Made by a program: the position numbers and the translations under genes
Part shown: piece after piece, positions 44,416-52,660 of the stretch
Numbering within the stretch: position 1 is the stretch's first letter
Layout of the letters: each line of letters begins with the position of its first letter
Notes under the pieces: model-generated
The model's database searches: none
What the model was told of the DNA's origin: nothing
Seen by the model: only the letters and a program-made list of their open reading frames with translations
Source: Acidobacteriaceae bacterium
GTDB lineage: Bacteria; Acidobacteriota; Terriglobia; Terriglobales; Acidobacteriaceae
Direction: 5' to 3'
Length of the DNA stretch: 64,000 nucleotides
Assembly: GCA_025462735.1 (NCBI GenBank)
Contig: JAOAPC010000022.1
Location: 124,001 to 188,000 of the forward strand

Positions 44416-44646
44416 ATGTTTTCTCGGGTTGTTGATGCGCTATTCGGCTGCTGGCACCACCGCTACTCTTTCCCAATCACCATCAAGAAAGGCACGCGCA
44501 GTCGCGCCTCGTTTGCAACGGGGACCTACGTAGTGTGCCTCGATTGCGGCAAAGAACTGCCTTATGACTGGAAGCAGATGAAAATTGTGAGCGCTAACAT
44601 CGAGCGCTCCCCAGTCAGGTCTTTGGCAACGAAGGAAGCGTCTTAA
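44416..44646 (+). CDS. Small conserved-looking protein with a CxxC pair
   Basis: The 76-residue protein has no recognised domain. The ribosome-binding site is strong: GTGGAGGTAG, about seven bases before the ATG. Visible are CWHHRYSFPIT near the start and a short knuckle-like TYVVCLDCGKELPYDWKQM in the middle, which could bind one zinc or act in redox. The downstream half is basic. It follows the sigma/anti-sigma pair at 142 bases with its own promoter-like signals and leader, and a strong terminator follows at 44665. Role unknown. Confidence 0.7.
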   Translation: MFSRVVDALFGCWHHRYSFPITIKKGTRSRASFATGTYVVCLDCGKELPYDWKQMKIVSANIERSPVRSLATKEAS

Positions 44647-44664
44647 GTTCTCCTGCTGCTGTAA

Positions 44665-44698
44665 AAGAATAGGCGAGCTTTTCAGCTCGCCTATTCTT
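44665..44698. terminator. Bidirectional Rho-independent terminator
   Basis: A perfect 15-base stem (AAGAATAGGCGAGCT with its complement) around a TTTC loop, with AAAA on the left and a TTCTT run on the right. It lies between convergent genes and should serve both. Confidence 0.85.
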
Positions 44699-44720
44699 CC
44701 CTTCGATTTACTTCTGCAAT

Positions 44721-45800
44721 CTAGTTATTCTCGTCGGGTCGCCGCTTCAAAGTTGGACGACCGTCGTCGGCCGATCCCTTATCGTCGGTGCCATTCTTAT
44801 CAGTGGAGGAGGCGCGCCGCAACGAAGGCTTCTTGCCATCTTTCTCGTCATTGAGTTTATGACGATTCTCGATTGAGGCCAGCCGCGATTTGACGTCGTC
44901 GAACTCCGAGGTCGTGACAACGTACTCCGTCTTCGCAGGCAATATCTTGGCAATCTCCTGCTGCGAAGCCTGTATGCGATCTGGCGTTTGCGGATGAGTT
45001 TCAAAGGCCTTGGAAATTGTGCCCGGCTTTTTCTTCTCCTGCGCTTGGACTTTTTCGAAGAAGGAGATGAAGGCCTGCGGATCGTAGCCCGCCTTATACA
45101 TATATTCAACGCCAAGATAATCGGCCTGGGCCTCGAAGCCTCGTGAGAACTTCAGGAATGTCAGTGGTACGGCAAGTCCGGCGCCCTCATAAGCTGCATA
45201 GCCGATTGGGCCGCCAATGAAAATCAGAGGAATGGTCATCATCTGCGCCAGGTTTGCGCGGGTATTTTCGCGCGCCGCGTGGCAAGCAGCAACGTGACCG
45301 ATCTCGTGCGCCATAACACCCGCCAGCTCGGCTTCCTCATCCGCGGCCAAAATCAGGCCCGAATTCACGTAGAAAAAACCACCCGGCAGAGCGAAGGCGT
45401 TGATGTCATCAGAGTCAATGACCTTGATTGTGAAAGGCACTTGCGAATCGGAATTCCGAACAATGTTTTGACCGAGCCGGTTGATGTACTCGGAAACCAC
45501 AGGGTCGCTGATGATCTTCGATTGAGTCTCAACCTGCATCGATACTTGCTTGCCCAGCGCGATTTGCCTTTCCAGGCTGTACCAATTGCCCATGCCACGC
45601 GCGCAACCCACATTGCGATTGCCGATCGCGTCGATATCGTTGATGCCGCCGTCGTGTGCAACCTTGGTTGCCGAGGGCTCAACCGCAGTGGACGCCTTCT
45701 TGGGCGAGGGTTGCGATGAGCTGTTATCGGCGGCGAATGAGGAGGAAGCGAGGCAAACGGCCAGTACTAAGGCCGCAGTCAGTGACAGGAAGTTTTTCAT
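44721..45800 (-). CDS. M48-family metallopeptidase
   Basis: I choose the ATG at 45800 (MKNFLSLTAALVLAVCLA), because GGAG lies at the right spacing and a signal peptide follows at once. The 359-residue protein has LAADEEAELAGVMAHEIGHVAACHAARE with the HEIGH zinc site and the Glu in the later FSRGFEAQADYLGVEYMYKAG segment (third ligand). BepA/YcaL/LoiP-like enzymes of this kind degrade misfolded outer-membrane proteins in the periplasm. C-terminal of the protease domain is a charged tail (KDGKKPSLRRASSTDKNGTD). It converges on the small CxxC gene. Confidence 0.93.
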   Translation of the reverse strand: MKNFLSLTAALVLAVCLASSSFAADNSSSQPSPKKASTAVEPSATKVAHDGGINDIDAIGNRNVGCARGMGNWYSLERQIALGKQVSMQVETQSKIISDPVVSEYINRLGQNIVRNSDSQVPFTIKVIDSDDINAFALPGGFFYVNSGLILAADEEAELAGVMAHEIGHVAACHAARENTRANLAQMMTIPLIFIGGPIGYAAYEGAGLAVPLTFLKFSRGFEAQADYLGVEYMYKAGYDPQAFISFFEKVQAQEKKKPGTISKAFETHPQTPDRIQASQQEIAKILPAKTEYVVTTSEFDDVKSRLASIENRHKLNDEKDGKKPSLRRASSTDKNGTDDKGSADDGRPTLKRRPDENN

Positions 45801-45840
45801 AAGCATCTCCGGATCCGCCCAAGCATTCCGACTTCTCGTC

Positions 45841-45846
45841 ATTATA
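45841..45846 (-). promoter_or_regulatory. Candidate -10 box of the M48 gene
   Basis: TATAAT on the minus strand, about 40 bases before the ATG at 45800. No clear -35 at 16-18 bases. Confidence 0.35.
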
Positions 45847-46027
45847 GTCCTCAGGCGCGCGAGAATCGCTGCGATTCGCTAATACGTTGGACGCAGCTTC
45901 TCCCTACAAAGTTACCCCGATGACTGCCTAATGTGACATTTCGCAGTTCAGCCCTAACCAGTTGCAAAAGCTGCTCCAATACGAGAACATACCCGTTTGC
46001 CCAACACTTCTTAATGTCATAAGGACG

Positions 46028-47389
46028 ATGCCGCGAATGGCTTCACGCCAAAAAACTGCGCCAAACAAGAGCAATACCGCTGAAATTCAGCCCGCAAAAG
46101 GAAAGCTTGGGGTAATGATCCCCGGCATGGGAGCTGTTGCAACGACCTTCGTGGCCGGGGTCGAGGCCATACGCAAAGGCTTAGCCAGCCCCATCGGTTC
46201 CCTCACTCAGATGGGAACCATCCGCCTGGGCAAGCGCACTGAAGGACGCTCTCCTCTGGTGAAAGAGTTTCTGCCCCTCGCCTCCCTTCCCGACCTAGTC
46301 TTCACCGGCTGGGACCCTTTTGAAGACGACATGTACACCGCCGCACGCAAAGCCGGCGTGCTCGAGCGCGAACTGCTGGACAAAGTGAAGCCCTTCCTGA
46401 CGTCGATCAAACCACGGCCCGCGGTTTTTGATCGCAATTATGTAAAAAAACTCGACGGCCACCATGTGAAAAAGGGTAAGAACAAGATGGAATTAGCGGA
46501 GCAGGTACGGGCAGACATTCGCGAATTCAGAAAGAGCTCGGGAGCTTCGCGGCTGATCACAATTTGGTGCGGATCGACGGAAATCTTCCTTAAGCCAACG
46601 GCAGCGCACCAGTCGGTGAAGGCATTTGAGAAGGCGATGCAGTCGAACGACGAAAACGTGGCACCGTCGATGGTCTACGCCTACGCCTCATTGATGGAAG
46701 GAGTTCCGTTTGCGAATGGCGCGCCGAACCTGACTGTTGACCTTCCGGTCATGCACGAGCTTTCGCGCAAGAATGAAGCGCCCATCTGCGGTAAGGATTT
46801 CAAGACCGGCCAGACACTGATGAAGACAATTCTGGCGCCGGGCTTCAAAGCTCGCCTGCTAGGGCTGAATGGCTGGTTTTCGACCAACATTCTGGGCAAT
46901 CGCGATGGCGAAGTGCTGGACGATCCTGGATCTTTCAAAACCAAGGAAGAATCAAAGCTTTCGGTGCTCGAGCACATTCTTCAGCCCGATCTCTACCCGG
47001 AACTCTACGGCAAAATGAGTCACGTCGTCCGCATCAATTACTATCCGCCCCGCGGCGACAACAAAGAGGGGTGGGACAACATCGACATTTTTGGATGGCT
47101 CGGGTATCCCATGCAGATCAAAGTCGATTTCCTCTGCCGGGATTCGATTCTGGCGGCGCCGATCGTGCTCGACCTTGTGCTCTTCCTTGATCTGGCGAAG
47201 CGGACCTCTGAGTTGCGTGGAATTGGAATACAGGAGTGGCTCAGCTTCTATTTCAAATCGCCGATGACCGCTCCGGGGCTGTACCCGGAACACGATCTGT
47301 TTATTCAGCTGATGAAGCTGAAGAATACGTTGCGGCACCTGAAGGGCGAAGAACTGATCACGCATTTGGGCTTGGAATATTACGACTAG
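46028..47389 (+). CDS. Inositol-3-phosphate synthase family protein
   Basis: Myo-inositol-1-phosphate synthase cyclises glucose 6-phosphate with NAD as a cofactor. I take the ATG at 46028 (MPRMASRQKTAPNK); residues before it are unlike protein. The 453-residue product has a Rossmann start (KLGVMIPGMGAVATTFVAGV), VFTGWDPFEDDMY, LITIWCGSTEI, NGAPNLTVDLPVM, GKDFKTGQTLMKTILAPGF and GWFSTNILGNRDGEVLDDP, then SFKTKEESK; these match the core motifs (family SYNHLGNNDGxNL and KSK-type lysines). The NAD-binding loop PGMGAVATT is slightly divergent. Inositol could feed phosphatidylinositol or inositol-containing solutes. It is monocistronic, with no inositol monophosphatase nearby. Confidence 0.9.
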   Translation: MPRMASRQKTAPNKSNTAEIQPAKGKLGVMIPGMGAVATTFVAGVEAIRKGLASPIGSLTQMGTIRLGKRTEGRSPLVKEFLPLASLPDLVFTGWDPFEDDMYTAARKAGVLERELLDKVKPFLTSIKPRPAVFDRNYVKKLDGHHVKKGKNKMELAEQVRADIREFRKSSGASRLITIWCGSTEIFLKPTAAHQSVKAFEKAMQSNDENVAPSMVYAYASLMEGVPFANGAPNLTVDLPVMHELSRKNEAPICGKDFKTGQTLMKTILAPGFKARLLGLNGWFSTNILGNRDGEVLDDPGSFKTKEESKLSVLEHILQPDLYPELYGKMSHVVRINYYPPRGDNKEGWDNIDIFGWLGYPMQIKVDFLCRDSILAAPIVLDLVLFLDLAKRTSELRGIGIQEWLSFYFKSPMTAPGLYPEHDLFIQLMKLKNTLRHLKGEELITHLGLEYYD

Positions 47390-47445
47390 GCTTGTGCGGC
47401 ACGGGCGCCCTCGCCCGCGACAAGTGCAGCGGAACAGTCGCGGAC

Positions 47446-48063
47446 TTACTTGCGGAACTTCCCTACCCCGATCCTCACTTCAAATGAATTAATACCGGGG
47501 TTTGATCGGCTCAGGCCTGCGTTGGAGATATGGAAATACCGGGCTTCCAGAGTCCACGCTAGTCTCTGGCCCAGGTAGTGAGCTCCGAACGCGCCCGAGG
47601 GAGTGAAGTTGACGCTGGAAGTACGGGGTGGAACCTGGTGAGTAGTGAAAAGCAGGCCGCCGCTGAGCTCGGCATACGGCACCAAGTGACCGTGTCGCTC
47701 AAAATCCCACTTCAAGTTCAGGGGATTCACACCAATCCCATACGCAGTGTTCGCAGGCTGAAAAATCACATACAGTGGCACCGCATCGACGGCGTATTCG
47801 AACCTGCCGTTGAGGAAACTTGGCCCGTGCGCGTCGGTCAAGACCCACCCGTAACGCAAGCCGGTGTGCCAAATTCCGGTGCCGCCGCGACCCCCAGAGA
47901 CCGAGTGGCCACCAGCCGTCCATAGCTCGATTTCAGTTCCGCCCTGCTCGGGTCCAGTTTGAGCGGAAGCACTTAAAGTGAACAGCACGAGAACAGCAAT
48001 CAGAATGGTAACGTCGCAAACTGCGGCGCACCTGATTTTTAAGGCCAGCTGGCGAGGCTTCAT
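47446..48063 (-). CDS. pagL: PagL-like lipid A 3-O-deacylase (acyloxyacyl hydrolase family)
   Basis: I take the ATG at 48063 because it overlaps the stop of the upstream esterase as ATGA. The 205-residue protein has a signal peptide (TILIAVLVLFTLSASAQT) and then an outer-membrane beta-barrel with aromatic-rich strands. LEARYFHISNAGLSRSNPGIN holds the His and Ser of the active-site HxSN motif near the C-terminus; the Glu partner is probably in NSFEVRIG. PagL removes the 3-O-acyl chain of lipid A. Together with LpxB this supports a lipid A-bearing outer membrane. Coupling to an acetyl-esterase-like gene is unusual. Confidence 0.85.
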   Translation of the reverse strand: MKPRQLALKIRCAAVCDVTILIAVLVLFTLSASAQTGPEQGGTEIELWTAGGHSVSGGRGGTGIWHTGLRYGWVLTDAHGPSFLNGRFEYAVDAVPLYVIFQPANTAYGIGVNPLNLKWDFERHGHLVPYAELSGGLLFTTHQVPPRTSSVNFTPSGAFGAHYLGQRLAWTLEARYFHISNAGLSRSNPGINSFEVRIGVGKFRK

Positions 48064-49019
48064 TTCCCGAGCAGCCCTCTTCCGCGCATCCAGTTCGCCA
48101 GCAACGTCGGCCACTGACCGAGCACGGGATCGGCCAAGTCCAAACCGACTCCGTGAGGGCCTTTTTCAAAAATGTGGATCTCTGCGGGGACACCGGCCTT
48201 GTGCAATGCGAGATAAAAGTCGACTGAGTTCTGTGGGGCCACCACTTTGTCTGTGCTGGTGCTGAAAAGGAAAGTAGGCGGAGTTTCCGGTGTAACGTGA
48301 AGATCGTTAGAAAGATCTTCCAAAAGCTTTGGGTCCGGGGTCTCGCCCAGCAGATGTTGGGCTGACTTGGAGCGCGAATAGGGCGCGATAAAAGAGATCA
48401 CGGGATACGCGAGGACCAGAAAATCTGGCCGGCAGCTTACGCGATCAACGGGATCTGACGCGGTTGGATTCCCGCTGTCGAAGTGAGTGCCGACGGTCGA
48501 GGCAAGATGACCGCCGGCCGAGAAGCCCATCATCCCAATGCGATCGGGCCGAATGCCAAACTCCTTGGCGCGGAATCGAACCAATCTTACGGCGCGTTGC
48601 GCGTCGCCTAGTTCGATCGGATGGTGATATTTGGGGCCGAGCCTGTATTTGAGAACGAACGCTGTCACCCCGAGAGAATTCAGCCAGTTTGCAACTTGCC
48701 GACCCTCGTGGTTGATAGCAAGCAGGACGTAGCCGCCTCCTGGTGCAACTATCACCGCAGTGCCGGAGGAACGAGGATTGACCGAAGGATAGAGCGTAAG
48801 GGTGGGATTGTCCTCGTCGCGGTTTCCCGTAGCCCCGGGGACGTCATGCTCCCAGAGTGGAAAGGCCCGAGGTTCGGCGAAGAGGTTTCGCTGGTGCGGG
48901 ACGGACTTGGGCTCGCGCTCTCCAGATTGTTGCTCGTGCTCAGCGGATTTGGGTTCCTGCTGGGTAAAAGCGGGCGCTCTCAAAAACACGATGACAAAAA
49001 TGGCAATTCCAAGCTTCAT
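48060..49019 (-). CDS. Secreted alpha/beta hydrolase, acetyl-esterase (BD-FAE-like)
   Basis: The 319-residue protein has a signal peptide (LGIAIFVIVFLRAPAFT), a short Gln/Glu-rich linker, then the alpha/beta fold. TAVIVAPGGGYVLLAINHEG is the HGG-like oxyanion region (here GGGY). The nucleophile elbow is GMMGFSAGGHLAS. TSTDKVVAPQNSVDFY carries the likely Asp and HIFEKGPHGVGL the likely His. Related enzymes deacetylate xylan or short esters. The stop codon overlaps the pagL start, so expression is coupled. Both are exported, and one may process acyl groups from the other's product; this is speculation. Confidence 0.88.
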   Translation of the reverse strand: MKLGIAIFVIVFLRAPAFTQQEPKSAEHEQQSGEREPKSVPHQRNLFAEPRAFPLWEHDVPGATGNRDEDNPTLTLYPSVNPRSSGTAVIVAPGGGYVLLAINHEGRQVANWLNSLGVTAFVLKYRLGPKYHHPIELGDAQRAVRLVRFRAKEFGIRPDRIGMMGFSAGGHLASTVGTHFDSGNPTASDPVDRVSCRPDFLVLAYPVISFIAPYSRSKSAQHLLGETPDPKLLEDLSNDLHVTPETPPTFLFSTSTDKVVAPQNSVDFYLALHKAGVPAEIHIFEKGPHGVGLDLADPVLGQWPTLLANWMRGRGLLGK

Positions 49020-49055
49020 AAGTCTTTTTGCAATCTCGGGAGTTTTGCGCTCAGG

Positions 49056-49799
49056 CTAAAGTCCCAACGCCCCATCTACGTATAGCACTTGCCCAGTGAT
49101 GAAGGTCGGAGCAGTGGCAAAGAACAGCACCGCGGCGGCAACGTCCTCGCCAGTTCCATTGCGCTGCATAGGCGTTTCCTTTGCCATGCGATTCATGAAT
49201 TCGATCGCGGATTTTTCTCCGAGATCAATCATTCCTGGAGCTACGCAGTTTACGACAATTTCCGGGGCGAGAGCTTTCGCCATTGACTTAGTGAGCATGT
49301 GCAACGCGGCTTTAGAAGAGCAGTAATGGGCGTGGGTCGCCCAGGCACGGAGCCCGCCTAGGGAGCCCAGATTGATGATCCGGCCCTTCCTGCCGCGCAG
49401 ATGAGGCAGGGCCGCCTGCGAGAGAAGAAACGGGCCGCGAACGTTCACGGCAAATATGTTGTCCCATTGCTGAAGCGTCAGATCGTCGAAGCCTACAGTT
49501 TCATAAGCCCCAGCGTTGTTTACCAGAATGTCTATGCCGCCAAGCTTTTTTACCGTTTCCTGTATGGCAGTGCGCACGCTCTTTGGGTCGGTAACGTCGG
49601 CCCGAATTGCCAGAACCCGGACTCCGGCTGCTTCCAATTCCTTGGCGGTACGCTGGGCTTCTTTCGCTGAGCTCAGGTAAGTGATTGCAATATCAGCTCC
49701 GGCAGCCGCCAGGGCCAAGGCCGAGGCTCTGCCCAGGCGCTTGGCTCCGCCGGTGATCAGCGCGACTTTTCCCGCCAGCGGGTTTGCTGCGACTACCAT
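49056..49799 (-). CDS. Short-chain dehydrogenase/reductase
   Basis: I take the ATG at 49799 (MVVAANPLAGKVALITGG); the longer frame adds 19 unlikely residues. The 247-residue protein has the TGGxxxxG-like cofactor loop (ITGGAKRLGRASALAL), NNAGAYETVGF, a Ser (INLGSLGGLRA), and YCSSKAALHML with the catalytic Tyr and Lys. AGMIDLGEKS-like region follows. Arg in AKRLGR near the first glycine suggests NADP preference, as in FabG and pteridine reductases (PTR1-like). Exact substrate unknown. It follows esterase/pagL at 36 bases but is transcribed first, so could lead the operon. Confidence 0.88.
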   Translation of the reverse strand: MVVAANPLAGKVALITGGAKRLGRASALALAAAGADIAITYLSSAKEAQRTAKELEAAGVRVLAIRADVTDPKSVRTAIQETVKKLGGIDILVNNAGAYETVGFDDLTLQQWDNIFAVNVRGPFLLSQAALPHLRGRKGRIINLGSLGGLRAWATHAHYCSSKAALHMLTKSMAKALAPEIVVNCVAPGMIDLGEKSAIEFMNRMAKETPMQRNGTGEDVAAAVLFFATAPTFITGQVLYVDGALGL

Positions 49800-49927
49800 G
49801 GCAGGATTGTACCGTCTTACGTGGGGCGGGTCCGGCCGATTGCGCGATTGACCCACTAGTTCATTCCTGATTTAAGAACAGATACTTTTTCTGGAAAACC
49901 GAGTGCCGGTTTGCTAGACTCGGCGCG

Positions 49928-50173
49928 ATGTCCATCCTGCGCGAAGTGATCGTGTATTCCCGCAAGGGATGTCACCTTTGCGAAATCGTGAAAGAGAAGC
50001 TTACAAAGCTTGAACGCCGGGGTGGCTTTCGCTGGCGCGAGGTTGACGTCGAAACCGACGATCTGCTCCGGCGCCAGTTCACGGACGAAGTTCCCGTCAT
50101 CTTCATCGACGGGCGAAAAGCCTTCAAATACCGGATGGACGAGCAAGAGTTCCTGAAGAAGCTGGCGGGGTAA
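49928..50173 (+). CDS. Glutaredoxin-like small thiol protein
   Basis: The 81-residue protein has EVIVYSRKGCHLCEIVKEKL, a CxxC active site in a thioredoxin fold, VDVETDDLLRRQFTDEVPVIFIDGRKAF with the cis-Pro, and a final helix DEQEFLKKL. The CHLC sequence is like the DUF836/glutaredoxin-2-type group, often without glutathione partners. Likely a cytosolic reductant; it is divergent to the SDR gene and has no clear operon. Confidence 0.88.
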   Translation: MSILREVIVYSRKGCHLCEIVKEKLTKLERRGGFRWREVDVETDDLLRRQFTDEVPVIFIDGRKAFKYRMDEQEFLKKLAG

Positions 50174-50366
50174 CCGAGATCGAGTAACTTCGAGGCTCGC
50201 AATCTCGCCGCAAAATGTCACTTACCTTTGCGTCAGAGTGAACGTTTGAGCCTCAGCCGGCGACCAGAAAAACGCATCATTTCTTTGCCTCGGCGCATCC
50301 TAACACTCAGGTGACAGCCAAGTGACTTGATGGTGTCTGGAGTCACCCAAGCTTTTGTTTTTCGCG

Positions 50367-50375
50367 TGTTATACT
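50367..50375 (+). promoter_or_regulatory. Candidate extended -10 promoter before the S41 protease
   Basis: TGTTATACT (TG, one base, TATACT) lies about 55 bases before the ATG at 50431. No strong -35. The gap 50174-50430 holds nothing else recognisable. Confidence 0.4.
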
Positions 50376-50430
50376 TCACGAAATCAGCCTGCCTAGGCGG
50401 CTTCTGCGTCCGGGCGCGAGGAAATCCAAG

Positions 50431-52032
50431 ATGGCCCGTAGTTCTCACCGAGCTTCTGTTCTTATTGTTCTCTTTTTGGCGCTGTGCGGATTTCTGGGAA
50501 TGGTGTCCGCCCAGAAGAATCCTGCCGCGGCGCATGACAGCGACTCCGATGTCAACCAGAGCCTGAAGCAATTCACCGAGGTTTATGACATCGTCGAGCA
50601 GAATTATGCGGAGCCGGTGAATCCCGATAAAGCCATCTACAATGGCGCGATTCCGGGAATGCTGCACGTGCTTGATCCGCACTCGAACTTCTTTGATCCC
50701 AAGTCGTATTCGCTGCTGCGCGAAGATCAGCGCGGCAAGTACTACGGCGTGGGAATGACGGTGGGTCCCCGAAACAATAAAGTCATTGTGATTGCACCGT
50801 TCGCTGGAACTCCGGCTTACAGAGCCGGAATTCATCCAGGGGACATCATCGCGGCGGTAGATGGCAAACCGACCGACAACATGACCACGAGCGACGTAGC
50901 TGACTTGTTGAAGGGACCCAAAGGCACTACGGTTCACATTACGATCCTGCGAGAGGCGGCGGATAAGCCTCTGGAATTCGCGGTAGTGCGCGATGAGATC
51001 CCGCGCTACAGCGTTGACTTGCACTTCCTGGTTCGTCCTGGGGTCGGGTATATGCACGTCGCGCAATTCAACGAGACCACTGAGAAGGAAGTCTCGGATG
51101 CTCTTGATAGCTTCTCTCAATCCGGTGAGATGAAGGGATTGATCCTGGATCTGCGCCAGAATCCAGGCGGGTTGCTGAACGAGGGCGTCGGCGTGGCCGA
51201 CAAGTTTCTGCACAAGGGTCAACTGATTGTTTCGCACCACGGGCGATCTTCACCCGAGCGCCGGTATACCGCGATGCACGGCAATGGCGGAAGAGATTAT
51301 CCGCTAGTGGTGCTGGTGAATCGCGGTACCGCGTCGGCAGCGGAGATTGTGGCAGGAGCAATTCAGGACCACGATCGCGGGCTGGTAGCGGGCGAGACCA
51401 CGTTCGGAAAAGGTTTGGTACAGACTGTGTATCCGCTCTCGAACGATACCGGTCTGGCGCTGACCACCGCAAAGTACTACACGCCCAGCGGACGCCTGAT
51501 CCAGCGCGACTACAGCAATGTATCGCTCTACGACTATTACTTTGATCGCGACGGCATTGGCGATACCAACAACAAGGAAGTGAAGCTTACCGACAGCGGC
51601 CGCACGGTGTACGGCGGCGGTGGAATTGCTCCCGATGTGAAAATCGACCCGGTTAAGAGCAATCACTTTCAGGACACGTTGCTTCAACACTACGCGTTTT
51701 TCAATTTCGCCAAGCATTACATTGTTACCCACCATGTGACCAAGAGCTTCGAAGTCGATGACGCGGTCATGCAAGAATTTCGCAAATCGCTCGACGCCGA
51801 GAAAGTTCCGTACACCGAAGCCGAACTGCTACAAAATAATGATTGGCTGAGGTCCAACCTCAAGAGCGAGATCTTCGTAGACGCCTTCGGACAAGAAGAA
51901 GGATTGAAGGTGAAAGCGGAGACCGATCCTGAGGTGATCAAAGGCCTCGATCTGTTGCCGCAGGCGCGAGCACTGGCAGAAAATGCCAAGAAGATTATTG
52001 CCGAGCACAGCAGTGGCAGTTTAGCGCGATAA
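50431..52032 (+). CDS. C-terminal processing peptidase, S41 family
   Basis: The 533-residue protein has a signal peptide (VLIVLFLALCGFLGMVSAQ), a helical N-domain, a PDZ domain (about 105-190, GMTVGPRNNKVIVIAPFAGTP) and the S41 core. The catalytic Ser302 is in VNRGTASAAEIVAGAIQDH and Lys327 in TTFGKGLVQTVYPL, the proper 25-residue spacing for CtpA/Prc. CtpA enzymes cut C-terminal ends of periplasmic proteins and in several bacteria peptidoglycan hydrolases. The C-terminal about 120 residues (KHYIVTHHVTKSFEVDDAV onward) are typical of Deltaproteobacteria/Acidobacteria members. A terminator follows at 52055. Confidence 0.95.
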   Translation: MARSSHRASVLIVLFLALCGFLGMVSAQKNPAAAHDSDSDVNQSLKQFTEVYDIVEQNYAEPVNPDKAIYNGAIPGMLHVLDPHSNFFDPKSYSLLREDQRGKYYGVGMTVGPRNNKVIVIAPFAGTPAYRAGIHPGDIIAAVDGKPTDNMTTSDVADLLKGPKGTTVHITILREAADKPLEFAVVRDEIPRYSVDLHFLVRPGVGYMHVAQFNETTEKEVSDALDSFSQSGEMKGLILDLRQNPGGLLNEGVGVADKFLHKGQLIVSHHGRSSPERRYTAMHGNGGRDYPLVVLVNRGTASAAEIVAGAIQDHDRGLVAGETTFGKGLVQTVYPLSNDTGLALTTAKYYTPSGRLIQRDYSNVSLYDYYFDRDGIGDTNNKEVKLTDSGRTVYGGGGIAPDVKIDPVKSNHFQDTLLQHYAFFNFAKHYIVTHHVTKSFEVDDAVMQEFRKSLDAEKVPYTEAELLQNNDWLRSNLKSEIFVDAFGQEEGLKVKAETDPEVIKGLDLLPQARALAENAKKIIAEHSSGSLAR

Positions 52033-52054
52033 ATAGTTTCAATTGCAAATGAAG

Positions 52055-52085
52055 CGGCCTGTGTTAAGCAGGCCGTTTTTGTTTT
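52055..52085 (+). terminator. Rho-independent terminator after the S41 gene
   Basis: CGGCCTG and CAGGCCG flank a seven-base loop and are followed by TTTTTGTTTT. The T-tract runs right up to the GTG start of the prepilin peptidase gene. Confidence 0.85.
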
Positions 52086-52640
52086 GTGGCTGTAGAATTC
52101 AGAACTGCCTTGGCAAAAACCCTCTGGATATTGGCTGCTGCATTCGCGCTGACCGCGGGAATCACTGATCTCCGCTGGCAGAAGATTCCGAACTGGCTCA
52201 CCTACCCGGCGGTGCCGATTGCGATTCTTCTTCACTGGATGATTGCAGGCAACCACGCGGCGCTGCTGTCATTAGCCGGGGCCGCACTCGGGCTCGGAAT
52301 TTTGCTGCCGTTTGTTCTACTCGGCGGTTTGGGCGGCGGCGATTGGAAGCTGGTCGGAGCACTGGGCTTTTTCTTTGGACCGCAAAGGCTGGTGCCGATT
52401 CTCCTTCTCACGCTGATGATCAATGGGATTATGGCGATCGCCCTGATTCTGTGGAAGAGGCGCCTTGGGCAGACCTTTCGCAATCTAGGGCACATGACGG
52501 TCGCGCTATTCAGGTTTCGCTCACCTGGGGCGGAAGAACTGACGATTGATAACCCTGAAACCGCGAAGGTACCGTTCGGGATCGCGGCGGCGATTGCGGT
52601 TCTGCTTTACGTCGCCGCACAGCCATGGACAGCTTTCTAG
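52086..52640 (+). CDS. Type IV prepilin peptidase family protein (A24/CpaA-like)
   Basis: The 184-residue protein has five or six membrane helices and both Asp motifs of A24 peptidases: GITDLRWQKIPNWLT (Asp28) and GGLGGGDWKLV (Asp86, the GxGD site). It lacks the N-terminal methylase domain and cysteines of full PilD, so it belongs to the short CpaA type that cleaves Flp/Tad or other type IV prepilins. Start is GTG at 52086, immediately after the terminator T-tract; a TTG eight codons later is possible. The AMIN-domain gene converges on it, but no pilus operon is present in the window. Confidence 0.88.
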   Translation: MAVEFRTALAKTLWILAAAFALTAGITDLRWQKIPNWLTYPAVPIAILLHWMIAGNHAALLSLAGAALGLGILLPFVLLGGLGGGDWKLVGALGFFFGPQRLVPILLLTLMINGIMAIALILWKRRLGQTFRNLGHMTVALFRFRSPGAEELTIDNPETAKVPFGIAAAIAVLLYVAAQPWTAF

Positions 52641-52660
52641 CGGACCGCCTGTTGTGCGGT

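Noticed and set aside
50233-51240. Long minus-strand frame opposite the S41 protease
   Set aside because: It overlaps a clearly coding peptidase and has no family features; a shadow of GC-rich codon bias.
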